Below are positions 9,420 to 17,364 of a stretch of DNA of 45,503 bases, piece after piece; positions within the stretch are counted from its first letter, which is position 1, and each line of letters opens with the position of its first letter. The translations under genes and the position numbers were made by a program. The stretch is from Deltaproteobacteria bacterium (GTDB taxonomy: Bacteria > Desulfobacterota > Desulfobacteria > Desulfobacterales > C00003060). The stretch lies in assembly GCA_003647275.1 (NCBI GenBank), contig QMMN01000015.1, positions 1-45,503 on the forward strand, given 5' to 3'. The notes beneath the pieces were generated by a model, which saw only the letters and a list, made by a program, of their open reading frames with translations, was not told where the DNA came from and did no database searches.

Positions 9420-10450
9420 GATTCAAACCTTTCATCATTCCTGTTTTTATCCCCAACATGGGCTGCCCCCACCGATGTGTATTCTGTGACCAGGTCTCGA
9501 TCACGGGTCAAAAGGATGGCGGGCTTTCACCGCTCCAGGTCCGCGAGAGGATTTCTCGGTTCTTAGACTTTAAGGGGGGGCAACGGGGTCCGGTGGAAGT
9601 CGCCTTTTATGGGGGAAATTTTCTCGGTCTTCCAACATCTTACAGGCAGCCCCTTTTAGATGAAGCCCAAATGTTTGTTGAAAAGGGCCTTGTGGACAGC
9701 ATCCGATTTTCCACCCGACCGGATACCGTCACCCATAACACGCTGAAGGCCATAGCCCCATACTCGGTTCAAGTGGTGGAGGTGGGGGCCCAGTCCATGG
9801 ATGAAACCGTTCTTTCCCTGAGCCGGCGGGGTCATACCGCAGAGGACACCGGAAATGCGGTCAAACTTCTGAAAGGCTATGGTCTGAGGGTGGGCCTTCA
9901 GATCATGCCCGGCTTGCCGGGAGACACCACAGAATCGATCCTTGAGACCGGCCGGAGGGTGGCGGAACTCAGGCCCGATTTTGTCCGCATCTACCCTACG
10001 GTGGTGGTGAAAGACACCGTGCTTGAAAAATGGTACCATGAAGGTCGATTCATCCCCCTTTCTCTGACAGATGCCATAAAGGTAACCAAAAGGCTCTATC
10101 TCCTTTTTAAGGCACGCGGTATATGGGTGATCCGGATGGGTCTGCAGGTCACTGAGAGCCTGTTAGAGCCGGGTGCTGTGATTGCAGGTCCATTTCATCC
10201 GGCATTCGGGCACCTGGTTTATTCAGCCGTTTTTTTTGACTTTGCAGCCCGAGAGCTTGAGATGCAAGAAATGCTATCTAAGAGAGTGACCCTGAAAGTT
10301 CATCCCCACGACATGTCGAAGCTCAAAGGGTTCAAGAATCGCAACATCATGCAACTCATTCAGCGATTTAACCTGGAAGAACTTCAGGTCCTTCCGGATC
10401 CTGATGTTCCTCAAGACATGGTAACAATTGTGAATAATGGGTATTCTTGA
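9416..10450 (+). CDS. Elp3-like radical SAM protein (no GNAT domain)
   Basis: The start at 9416 is chosen because it forms an ATGA overlap with the rnc stop; an upstream in-frame start would extend into rnc. The 344-aa product carries CPHRCVFC (Cys17, Cys21, Cys24) near its N-terminus, then GGNF and the core block VEVGAQSMDETVLSLSRRGH. The C-terminal half (HPAFGHLVYS and following) resembles the Radical_SAM_C region of the Elp3/YhcC group, without an acetyltransferase domain. A homologue beside rnc is a known arrangement in other bacteria, which hints at RNA or tRNA modification, but no substrate is established. Confidence 0.85.
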   Translation: MRFKPFIIPVFIPNMGCPHRCVFCDQVSITGQKDGGLSPLQVRERISRFLDFKGGQRGPVEVAFYGGNFLGLPTSYRQPLLDEAQMFVEKGLVDSIRFSTRPDTVTHNTLKAIAPYSVQVVEVGAQSMDETVLSLSRRGHTAEDTGNAVKLLKGYGLRVGLQIMPGLPGDTTESILETGRRVAELRPDFVRIYPTVVVKDTVLEKWYHEGRFIPLSLTDAIKVTKRLYLLFKARGIWVIRMGLQVTESLLEPGAVIAGPFHPAFGHLVYSAVFFDFAARELEMQEMLSKRVTLKVHPHDMSKLKGFKNRNIMQLIQRFNLEELQVLPDPDVPQDMVTIVNNGYS

Positions 10451-10496
10451 CCCCGAAATGGAAAGACTAGCCGAACCCGTTGGGAGGATTGCTTTC

Positions 10497-11156
10497 ATGA
10501 AAGTGACGGATAACCTCCATGCCTTCATCTGGCGCGATATCACCACCAATAATTGCAATACGTATCTTATCGATGGGCCTCAGAAAATCCTGATCGACCC
10601 CGGCCACCGACATCTTTTCAGCCATGTGCGGCAAGGATTGGCAGATCTGAGCCTCTCCCCGGATCAGATTGATTTGGTGATTGTCACCCACGGCCATCCT
10701 GACCACCTGGAGGCGGTGCAGATGTTTGAAAAACCAACACTTGTGGCTATAAGCTACGAAGAAAATCGGTTTATCAAAGACCTTGTCGGGCCTTACGCCC
10801 CAGCCATGGAGCTGGATAGCTTTAAGCCAGACTTCTTCTTGCAGGAAGGGGACCTCACTGTCGGCGACTGCACTTTTCAGGTTATCCATACCCCCGGGCA
10901 CTCACCTGGTTCCATATGCCTTTACTGGCCAGACTACAAGGTGCTGTTTACCGGAGATGTGGTTTTCAGTCAGGGAATCGGACGGACCGACTTGCCAGGA
11001 GGCAACAGCAAGCTTCTCAAAGAGAGCATTCAGAGAATCGCAGCTCTTGACGCAACATACCTTCTGGCAGGCCACGGGGAAATTGTTAGCGGCAGGAAGT
11101 CAGTTAAAGCTAACTTCCGAATGATTGAAAGCCAATGGTTTGGTTATCTGCTATGA
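10497..11156 (+). CDS. MBL-fold metallohydrolase (glyoxalase II-like)
   Basis: The start at 10497 follows a good ribosome-binding site (GGGAGG, 9 bp upstream); in-frame starts at 10437 and 10461 are possible. The 219-aa product has the metallo-beta-lactamase metal motif THGHPDH (His65, His67, Asp69, His70), then HTPGHSPGS, LFTGDVVF and LLAGHG, the remaining ligand positions. The fold hydrolyses thioesters, lactones or related bonds; the substrate is unknown. It follows the radical SAM gene by 46 bp and its 3' end overlaps the convergent minus-strand gene by 47 bp. Confidence 0.88.
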   Translation: MKVTDNLHAFIWRDITTNNCNTYLIDGPQKILIDPGHRHLFSHVRQGLADLSLSPDQIDLVIVTHGHPDHLEAVQMFEKPTLVAISYEENRFIKDLVGPYAPAMELDSFKPDFFLQEGDLTVGDCTFQVIHTPGHSPGSICLYWPDYKVLFTGDVVFSQGIGRTDLPGGNSKLLKESIQRIAALDATYLLAGHGEIVSGRKSVKANFRMIESQWFGYLL

Positions 11157-11658
11157 TACTCAATTGCTGTTTACTGTCCTTTATCGATTTTTCATAAAAC
11201 GGATCCCAGTTTCCATCAAGTGTCAGATTGGGAATTACGGCAGAGCCGGATATCCTTCTTTTTGCTAATTGTCTCCGGAGGATGTCCAACCTTATAGCCT
11301 TCTCACTGGCCACTTTTTTCTGAAATTCCGCTATCACCTGTTTGAATGGGTCTGCGTTCACGCTCAGAACCTCTTCTAAGAGTTGAAATATTCTTTCGTT
11401 ATGACCATCGGGCTCCAGGCGCCCCATCAGTTCTTTTCCCAGAAGCTCTCTAATCTGAGACGCGCTCTCCTGTCCTTTGGCTTCAATGACCGACTTGATG
11501 TCCTGCACATCGGTCAGGCCATCCAAGAATTTTTGAACCAAGCCCTTTACCTTTGCCGCTAATTCCTTTTTGCAGAGTTCTTCTTTTTCCTCCTCTGTCA
11601 TGGTCAGGTGCTTGGTCCTTTCCATGATGATATCCAAGGTGCTCCGTATTTCTCCCAT
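11110..11658 (-). CDS. Conserved-looking protein of unknown function
   Basis: The start at 11658 has a clear AAGGAG site 6-7 bp upstream. The 182-aa product is soluble, highly charged and mostly helical by composition (for example MTEEEKEELCKKELAAKVKG), with no signal peptide, membrane segment or cysteine cluster. I do not recognise a family. It lies 56 bp downstream of the YqgE/AlgH gene on the same strand, so the two may be co-transcribed. Its last 47 bp overlap the end of the convergent MBL gene. Confidence 0.65.
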   Translation of the reverse strand: MGEIRSTLDIIMERTKHLTMTEEEKEELCKKELAAKVKGLVQKFLDGLTDVQDIKSVIEAKGQESASQIRELLGKELMGRLEPDGHNERIFQLLEEVLSVNADPFKQVIAEFQKKVASEKAIRLDILRRQLAKRRISGSAVIPNLTLDGNWDPFYEKSIKDSKQQLSIIADNQTIGFQSFGS

Positions 11659-11714
11659 TTTCAGCTCCTTGTTTTGATAAATTTTTTTATATGGGCCAGG
11701 GAAGCCTGTTCCCG

Positions 11715-12290
11715 TTAAGCATGGCCCGCTGTATCTGTTAGGCGTCTTGGATCGATCCCCATGAGGTTGGCGGCTTTCTCCCACCGCTTTTCAACAGGGG
11801 TTTCAAAAAGGATGGTTTCACTGGCAGGACAGGTCAGCCAGGCATTGGCCATAATCTCAGATTCCAGTTGGTTCGGAGCCCAGCCTGCACAACCCAGAGT
11901 GATGATAAAAGGTTCAGGCCCTTGCCCTTTGGCAAGCGCCTCCAACAGGTCCTTTGAATTGCTCAGGGCAAGTGAAGGCGTCACAGGACGGCAGGCTTCC
12001 CAGTCAAAGGGCGGCCCATGCAGTATGAAGATTTGTCCTGGATGTACGGGTCCTCCCAGGTGGATGGGAAGGGAGGCCCTCTCGGGAATAAATTCCAGAT
12101 TCAGTTCCTTAAACACAGCCTCCATGGTTAATTCCTGATGGATCCGGTTGATCACCAGACCCACGGCCCCTTCTGTGGTGTGTTCGCAGATATAGGTCAC
12201 GGCCTGGGAAAAATTCGGATCGGCGAGGCTGGGCATGGCAATCAAAAACTGTCCTTTAAGGGATGCTTGGTATTCCTTTTCCTGACTCAT
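11715..12290 (-). CDS. YqgE/AlgH family protein
   Basis: The start at 12290 is preceded by GGAGGT at a 4-bp spacing, so it is preferred over an upstream ATG at 12329. The 191-aa protein fits the usual length of the family and has its typical blocks: KGQFLIAMPSLADPNF, ICEHTTEGAVGLVINR, HLGGPV and LGCAGWAPNQLE. The family fold is known but its function is not settled; AlgH was first linked to alginate control in Pseudomonas. It leads a two-gene minus-strand unit with the unknown 182-aa protein. Confidence 0.93.
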   Translation of the reverse strand: MSQEKEYQASLKGQFLIAMPSLADPNFSQAVTYICEHTTEGAVGLVINRIHQELTMEAVFKELNLEFIPERASLPIHLGGPVHPGQIFILHGPPFDWEACRPVTPSLALSNSKDLLEALAKGQGPEPFIITLGCAGWAPNQLESEIMANAWLTCPASETILFETPVEKRWEKAANLMGIDPRRLTDTAGHA

Positions 12291-12419
12291 TTGACCTCCA
12301 GGAGTTGCTTTTTTGCGAAACAGGCTCAAAAAACAAGGTTATTTATGACAGTCTGTTGCCCAAACAGCCGTGTATGGCATGAGGCAAGCTCACAAATACC
12401 TGAAGAGGGCTGAAACTTA

Positions 12420-12470
12420 AAAATGCACAGCGAGCGCTAACTCCGCAGCTTGCTGCAGGGAGCTTCAATT
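12420..12470 (+). repeat. Palindromic dispersed repeat, copy A
   Basis: Core CCGCAGCTTGCTGCAGGGAG followed by CTTCAA, preceded by TGCACAGCGAGCGCTAAC. A near-identical copy lies inverted at 19976-20027 and a core-only copy at 35436-35465. CAGCTTGCTG can form a small hairpin. It sits in the 483-bp divergent gap between the yqgE-like gene and dksA, in which I see no gene. Confidence 0.7.
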
Positions 12471-12773
12471 GTTCGTGATTTGGGCAACCGCCTCATGAGG
12501 TCAAGTACTTTTAATTCAGGAACTACCCGTTGTCAACCATTCCAACCTTCTGTATGTGTGGCAAATTTTTCTTTACAAGGCGGTTTTTTGATGCTATCAA
12601 ATTCAATTTTCAGCGGTTTAGCTTTGTTCCCCGCCAATAGGGAGGGGGCAAACTTGTTATGTTATTTCTTTTTAGGTTATTTCCTCTCTCATTGGAGAAG
12701 GTGAGTTAGAGAGCCCTCTTTTGCTATGCTTTATGCCTGACGACGCTAATTCATTTGTTGAGTAGGTTTTACA

Positions 12774-13136
12774 ATGAAAAAAAAGGACCTTGAGTATTTC
12801 AAAAAACTTTTGAGCAAACGCGTGGAAAATCTGCTGGCAGAGGCCGACCAGACAGTATCCGGCATGACGGATGAGAATGCGATTTTTCCCGATCCTACAG
12901 ATCGAGCTTCTCATGAGGCCGACCGAAACTTTATGCTCCGGATACGAGACAGGGAACGGAAACTAATCATGAAGATCCAGGAGGCCCTTGAGCGAATCGA
13001 GAATGGTACATACGGGATTTGTGAGACCTGCGGCTCAGAAATCTCAATTAAACGCCTGAAGGCTCGGCCAGTAACCACACAATGTATTGACTGTAAGACC
13101 AAGGCAGAGGCAATGGAAGATGCCCTTGGGATTTAA
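12774..13136 (+). CDS. dksA: DksA/TraR family RNA polymerase-binding protein
   Basis: DksA-type proteins enter the secondary channel of RNA polymerase and, with ppGpp, adjust transcription initiation, notably at rRNA promoters. The 120-aa product has the coiled-coil region with the tip motif DPTDRAS (residues 40-46) and the C4 zinc finger CETC (Cys83, Cys86) and CIDC (Cys104, Cys107). GTYGICETCG is typical of the family. It is preceded by a long repeat-containing gap and followed 17 bp later by the PHP gene, so the two probably form an operon. Confidence 0.93.
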   Translation: MKKKDLEYFKKLLSKRVENLLAEADQTVSGMTDENAIFPDPTDRASHEADRNFMLRIRDRERKLIMKIQEALERIENGTYGICETCGSEISIKRLKARPVTTQCIDCKTKAEAMEDALGI

Positions 13137-13153
13137 ATCCCGGTAAGTGTTTT

Positions 13154-14032
13154 ATGCAGATACCTCTGCAAGACTCCGCCTATATTGACCTCCATATCCA
13201 CTCCACGGCCTCTGATGGTTCGCTCACGCCCGTAGAGATTATCGAAACTGCCAAAAAGGCGGGCCTTCGCGCCATAGCCATTACAGATCACGATACCCTT
13301 GATGGCTCGGTTGAGGCCTTGCAGTACCAGCATTCGTCTGGCATTGAGATCCTGCCCGGAATTGAGATCAGTGCCAACTTTGACTTTGGTACAATGCATA
13401 TATTGGGTTACCTAATCCGCTTGGATGACGTTTCTTTGAGACAGACCCTAAAGGTCATCCAAGAAGGACGGGCCAGCAGAAACATCCAGATCATAAAAAG
13501 GCTTCAAGGTCTCGGAATTGATATAAGCCATGATGAGGTCTCAGAGGCTTCGGGCGGGGGCCAGATTGGAAGACCCCATATCGCTCAGGTGCTGGTCAAC
13601 AAAAGGATTGTTCAAAATATTGATGAGGCCTTTAATAAGTTTTTAAGAAAAGGTCGTCCCGCCTATGTCAAAAGATACCGACTTGCGCCTGCGGAGGCAA
13701 TCCAGGCGATTTTGCGGGCCGGAGGCGTCCCTGTGCTGGCTCACCCCTTTACCCTGAATGAAAAGACCGAGGGGGGGCTGGATAGAATACTTGCTGACTT
13801 GAAGCAGGACGGGTTAAAAGGCGTGGAGGTCTACTATCCAGACCATGGACCTGATCTCACTGCCCAATATCAACGCCTTGCCCATCGCCACGAGCTCCTT
13901 ATGACAGGCGGAACGGATTTTCACGGAACAGCAAAGCCGGGGGTGTATATTGGGATCGGAAAAGGGGAACTGAGGATACCATACCGGCTCGTGGAGGCGC
14001 TCAAGCAAAGCGCTAGCCAAACACCATCTTAA
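13154..14032 (+). CDS. PHP domain phosphoesterase (YciV/RNase AM-like)
   Basis: The 292-aa protein begins with DLHIHSTASDGSLTP (about residues 12-26) and ITDHDTLDG, the first two metal-binding motifs of the PHP superfamily. GIEIS, a mid-chain GRPHIAQ and LAHPF continue the set, and TGGTDFHG gives the C-terminal motif. Relatives hydrolyse 3',5'-nucleoside bisphosphates or trim short RNA 5' ends. Length and motif order fit the YciV group. It lies 17 bp downstream of dksA. The call is firm at family level; substrate is by homology only. Confidence 0.9.
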   Translation: MQIPLQDSAYIDLHIHSTASDGSLTPVEIIETAKKAGLRAIAITDHDTLDGSVEALQYQHSSGIEILPGIEISANFDFGTMHILGYLIRLDDVSLRQTLKVIQEGRASRNIQIIKRLQGLGIDISHDEVSEASGGGQIGRPHIAQVLVNKRIVQNIDEAFNKFLRKGRPAYVKRYRLAPAEAIQAILRAGGVPVLAHPFTLNEKTEGGLDRILADLKQDGLKGVEVYYPDHGPDLTAQYQRLAHRHELLMTGGTDFHGTAKPGVYIGIGKGELRIPYRLVEALKQSASQTPS

Positions 14033-14049
14033 GAGGCGTGTTGATTCTT

Positions 14050-14166
14050 GCCTTCATGACCGCCTTTTCAAGATGATGGACCAAGCCAAAATTTGTGCGC
14101 GTGAAAAGCCGCTGACGCCTTTTCACTTTTGGCGCAATCGCCTTATCTTGGCCCTTGACGAAGGCC
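14050..14166. repeat. Long imperfect palindrome after the PHP gene
   Basis: Nested complementary blocks run outward from the centre: GTGAAAAG (14101-14108) with CTTTTCAC (14119-14126), CCAAG with CTTGG, AAGAT with ATCTT, and GCCTTC (14050-14055) with GAAGGC. The whole can fold into one hairpin of about 117 nt. It may be a small MITE-like element or an RNA structure ending the dksA-PHP transcript. Confidence 0.5.
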
Positions 14167-14183
14167 CTCGAACTTACTATTGA
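14155..14183 (+). promoter_or_regulatory. Candidate sigma-70 promoter of the metal-uptake operon
   Basis: TTGACG (14155-14160), a 17-bp spacer and TATTGA (14178-14183) would start transcription about 120 nt upstream of the first operon gene. The -10 match is moderate. The predicted leader holds two hairpins. Confidence 0.35.
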
Positions 14184-14194
14184 GGTTACAAAAT

Positions 14195-14299
14195 CAGGAG
14201 CTGAAGCTCCTGGGCGGTGTTAAAGGTTTTACATAAAGAAACATTGTGCCACGAAGGCAAATGATCATCAGAAGATGGTAGGCCTCGTGGCTTTTTTTT
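14195..14299 (+). terminator. Leader with intrinsic terminator (possible attenuator)
   Basis: The leader contains the hairpin CAGGAGC-TGAA-GCTCCTG (14195-14212). Then comes a strong stem formed by GCCACGAAGGC (14248-14258) and GCCTCGTGGC (14282-14291), directly followed by eight T (14292-14299). The terminator ends 14 bp before the start codon of the NikK-like gene, just ahead of its AAAGGGGG ribosome-binding site. It would block the operon unless relieved, which suggests attenuation or a metal or cofactor riboswitch. I could not match a known riboswitch consensus. Confidence 0.6.
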
Positions 14300-14313
14300 G
14301 AAAGGGGGCATAG

Positions 14314-15096
14314 ATGAAAAAAGGTTGTTTTATTGCAGCAGCATGGCTGGGGGTGCTTATTCTTTCCCTTGCGGTGGCAGGTCCGGCTTCAGCGCACTTT
14401 GGGATGGTCATCCCGTCAGATCAGATGGTGATGCAGGGGGAGGATACAGTCATTAAAATAGATCTCATGTTCTGGCATCCCTTTGAGGGTATTGGCATGG
14501 AACTGGTTAAACCTGCCAAGTTTGGCGTGGTGATCAATGGTAGGGAGACAGACTTGCTAGGCTCCCTCAGACCTACCAAAACAAAGGGACATCAGACATG
14601 GACCACAAGCTACAAGATAAAGCGACCTGGTGTTTACATGTTTTATATGGAGCCTCAGCCTTACTGGGAACCGGCAGAAGACTGCTACATCATCCATTAC
14701 ACAAAAGCGGTGGTAACCGCCTGTGGTGATGATGAGGGTTGGGATGAAGAGATTGGGCTTGAGACCGAAATCGTTCCCATATCCAAACCTTATGGCCTTT
14801 ACACCGGTAATGTCTTCCAGGGGATCGTAAAACTAAACGGCAAACCTGTACCCTATGCAGAAGTTGAGGTCGAGTACTACAATAAGGATGGCAAATGTAG
14901 CGCTCCTACCGATTACATGGTGACTCAGACCATCAAGGCAGACCAAAACGGGGTGTTTACCTATGCCGCGCCCAGGGCTGGCTGGTGGGGCTTTGCTGCC
15001 TTGAACACCTCGGACGCCAAGATGAAGTATAACGGACAAGACAAGGACGTTGAGTTGGGGGCTGTCCTCTGGGTCAAATTTCACGACATGAAGTAG
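14314..15096 (+). CDS. DUF4198 periplasmic protein, NikK-like
   Basis: The 260-aa product has a clear signal peptide (hydrophobic core about 6-24, cleavage after GPASA) so that the mature protein starts with histidine (HFGMVIPSD). An exposed N-terminal His is typical of NikK-like metal-binding partners of ECF importers. The body is a beta-rich DUF4198 fold with a repeated Ig-like segment (VKLNGKPVPYAEVEVEYYN, about 175-193). It is the first gene of the cluster, behind the terminator-bearing leader, and probably hands nickel or cobalt to the membrane component CbiM/NikM. Confidence 0.85.
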   Translation: MKKGCFIAAAWLGVLILSLAVAGPASAHFGMVIPSDQMVMQGEDTVIKIDLMFWHPFEGIGMELVKPAKFGVVINGRETDLLGSLRPTKTKGHQTWTTSYKIKRPGVYMFYMEPQPYWEPAEDCYIIHYTKAVVTACGDDEGWDEEIGLETEIVPISKPYGLYTGNVFQGIVKLNGKPVPYAEVEVEYYNKDGKCSAPTDYMVTQTIKADQNGVFTYAAPRAGWWGFAALNTSDAKMKYNGQDKDVELGAVLWVKFHDMK

Positions 15097-15317
15097 CGTA
15101 AGAATATCATCATTTACACTTTGAACGGTCATAATTTGGAGTTCCTTAATTCTCAGGCGTGATCATGATCGTCAGTTGTCGGTGGTCCGTTGTTCGTTGG
15201 AAAAACCACTAACCACACAGAATTTGAGGGATTAGGGATCCCAGAAAACAATCCGAAATCCGAACATTCATCTTAATGCTACGGACTCCGCACAACTGTG
15301 ACAATGGACAATAAATC

Positions 15318-15965
15318 ATGCATATCTCGGAAGGGGTTTTATCTCCAGGCGTTCTCATAGCAGGCGCAGGCCTCACAGCAGCAGGCGTTGCTGTTGGTTT
15401 AAGAAGGCTTGAGAATGAAGAAATACCATCCGTAGGAATCCTATCTGCGGCCTTTTTTGTGGCCTCACTGGTCCATGTACCTGTTGGCCCTTCTTCGGTC
15501 CACCTGATCTTGAACGGCCTGTTAGGCCTGATCCTAGGCTGGAAGGCCTTTCCCGCTATCTTGGTTGGCCTGGCTCTCCAGGCCCTTCTGTTCCAGTTTG
15601 GGGGGATCACAACGCTTGGTGTCAACACCCTGAACATGGCTCTTCCTGCTGTCGTATGCCACTATTTGTTCAGTTGGGGTGTGGGGATTGGTGCTAGGCG
15701 GCTTGTCTTCATCCTCTCTGCTTTTGCGGGCGGCTGTTGCGCAGTTTTTCTTAGCAGCATGCTAGTGGGGTTTTCTCTATATTTGACTGGCGAGGCTTTC
15801 TTGCCTGTGGCCAAAGTGGTGGTTGCAGCCCATTTACCCGTGATGGTCATTGAGGGGGGCTTGACAGCTGTTTGCGCCCTGTTTCTCAGACAGGTAAAAC
15901 CGGAATTATTGGAGGGAGCATATGTGCCAAAACTGTCATCGCAGCCACAGAATGGCTCGGGGTAG
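15318..15965 (+). CDS. cbiM: Nickel/cobalt ECF transporter substrate-specific component (CbiM/NikM)
   Basis: The 215-aa integral membrane protein starts with MHISEGVLSP; in this family the N-terminal Met-His pair forms part of the metal site, with more ligands from helix loops (His53 and His62 are candidates here). Five to seven hydrophobic helices follow, including GITTLGVNTLNMALPA, a family hallmark. It lacks a fused CbiN/NikN domain, consistent with separate K and L type partners nearby. The 220-bp gap before it contains short GTTGTT-type repeats. The metal is inferred as nickel or cobalt. Confidence 0.92.
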   Translation: MHISEGVLSPGVLIAGAGLTAAGVAVGLRRLENEEIPSVGILSAAFFVASLVHVPVGPSSVHLILNGLLGLILGWKAFPAILVGLALQALLFQFGGITTLGVNTLNMALPAVVCHYLFSWGVGIGARRLVFILSAFAGGCCAVFLSSMLVGFSLYLTGEAFLPVAKVVVAAHLPVMVIEGGLTAVCALFLRQVKPELLEGAYVPKLSSQPQNGSG

Positions 15966-16596
15966 GCGTCTGTTTTTTTGCCTTCTCTTTACAGCCTTAT
16001 GGCTCGTATTTTTCAATGCACCTGCATTGGCCCACAAGGTTATGATCTTTGCCTGGGTAGAGGGAGATACGATCCACACTCAGAGCAAGTTTAGCGGAGG
16101 CAAAAGGGTCAAGGGGGCTCAAGTGCTCGTTTTCGATTCAGAGGGAAACCAGCTCCTGGAAGGGAAAACCGATGAACAAGGGGCATTTTCCTTTAAGGTA
16201 CCCAAAAAGACCGACCTCAAGGTTGTCTTGAGGGCCTCCATGGGCCATATGGCAGAGTGGAAAATACCGGCCGAGGAGATCACCGCAGTGGGTGACGTGT
16301 CCGGAGGCAGTCTCCCTGAAGTTGGGGTTAAAGTCGCCACTGAAGAGGCTGCCCATTCAACAGACGTCAGGTCAAGTGGGGGGCTGTCTGTTCCAGAGAC
16401 GATGGGCCTGTCCCGGCAGGAGGTCGAGGAGATCATCAATAAGTGCTTGGACAGAAAGCTCACGCCAATCATCGATATGCTGGTTAACGCCATGGATCGT
16501 GGCCCCAAAGTGACCGAGGTGATAGGTGGCATAGGCTATATCTTCGGCCTTGTGGGGGTGGCCTTGTATTTTGCAAACCGTCGAAAAAGGGAATAG
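15922..16596 (+). CDS. NikL-like periplasmic/membrane component of the ECF importer
   Basis: The start at 15922 has a strong GGAGGG site and lies within the last 44 bp of cbiM. The 224-aa product has a signal anchor (about 16-36, ending in APALA) so that the mature part begins with HKVMIFAW. A carboxypeptidase-regulatory-like beta domain follows (GAQVLVFDSEGNQL, about 55-68), then a linker with a predicted helix (LSRQEVEEIINKCLDRK), and a C-terminal membrane helix (about 198-218) followed by NRRKRE. This matches NikL-type partners that stabilise or load the CbiM/NikM component. Confidence 0.82.
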   Translation: MCQNCHRSHRMARGRRLFFCLLFTALWLVFFNAPALAHKVMIFAWVEGDTIHTQSKFSGGKRVKGAQVLVFDSEGNQLLEGKTDEQGAFSFKVPKKTDLKVVLRASMGHMAEWKIPAEEITAVGDVSGGSLPEVGVKVATEEAAHSTDVRSSGGLSVPETMGLSRQEVEEIINKCLDRKLTPIIDMLVNAMDRGPKVTEVIGGIGYIFGLVGVALYFANRRKRE

Positions 16597-16605
16597 CTCA
16601 ACCAA

Positions 16606-17364
16606 GTGATTGTGAAAGAATTTGCCGCTGGTGATTCCTTGATTCAGCGCCTTGATCCTCGCGTCAAGATTGTCGTCGCAACCCTTTTCTCTGTTGTCGT
16701 GGCCGTTTCGACTCAATGGGTGGTTCTGGTATTGGCCCTGGCTTTGGGGTTTTGCATTGTACAGGTGGCTGGCGTGCCGATGAAGGAACTCATCCGCCGA
16801 CTGGTTCCGGTTAACGGGCTGATCACTTTTTTGTGGTTTTTTCTCCCCTTCACCTTTGAAGGTGAATCCCTCTTTTCAATAGGTCCACTGGTTGCAACCC
16901 GTGAGGGGGTATACTATGTCGCCCGGATCAGCATCAAATCTAACGCTATCATGGTCGTCTTGATTACACTGATTGCCTCAACCTCCATCTTTACCTTGGG
17001 CCATGCCATGTATGAACTAGGAATTCCCAAAAAGATCACTCACCTGTTTTTCTTTACTTATCGCTATATTCATGTCATGCACCATGAGTATCTCCGGCTG
17101 GTGAACGCCATGAAAATTCGGGGCTTCCGGCCAAGAACCAACATGCATACCTACAAGGCCCTTGCCTATTTAGTCGGGATGCTTTTTGTCAAGAGTTACG
17201 AGCGGGCCGAAAGGGTTTACAATGCCATGCTGTGCCGGGGGTTCAGAGGAAGACTTTATAGCCTCAGTCAGTTTTCCATGAAGACCATTGATATCATTTT
17301 CCTCATTTTGATGCTGGCTGTCATTCTGGGATTGGTGGTATTGGAGTGGACAAGAATAGCCTGA
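16606..17364 (+). CDS. cbiQ: Energy-coupling factor transmembrane protein (CbiQ/NikQ)
   Basis: The 252-aa protein (GTG start) is the T-component that links the substrate-binding part to the ATPase. It has RLDPRVKIV near the N-terminus, four to six membrane helices, and the cytoplasmic coupling motifs AMKIRGFRPR and AMLCRGFRG, both of the A-R-G type typical of this family. The gene starts 9 bp after nikL and overlaps cbiO by 19 bp. Confidence 0.94.
   Translation: MIVKEFAAGDSLIQRLDPRVKIVVATLFSVVVAVSTQWVVLVLALALGFCIVQVAGVPMKELIRRLVPVNGLITFLWFFLPFTFEGESLFSIGPLVATREGVYYVARISIKSNAIMVVLITLIASTSIFTLGHAMYELGIPKKITHLFFFTYRYIHVMHHEYLRLVNAMKIRGFRPRTNMHTYKALAYLVGMLFVKSYERAERVYNAMLCRGFRGRLYSLSQFSMKTIDIIFLILMLAVILGLVVLEWTRIA

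Noticed and set aside
12450-12704. 84-codon open frame in the gap before dksA
   Set aside because: It runs through the dispersed palindromic repeat, has no ribosome-binding site and no protein-like pattern.
14033-14313. Cobalamin riboswitch in the nickel/cobalt operon leader
   Set aside because: GCCAC occurs, but the B12-box and other conserved blocks were not found; it is kept only as an unassigned attenuator-like leader.
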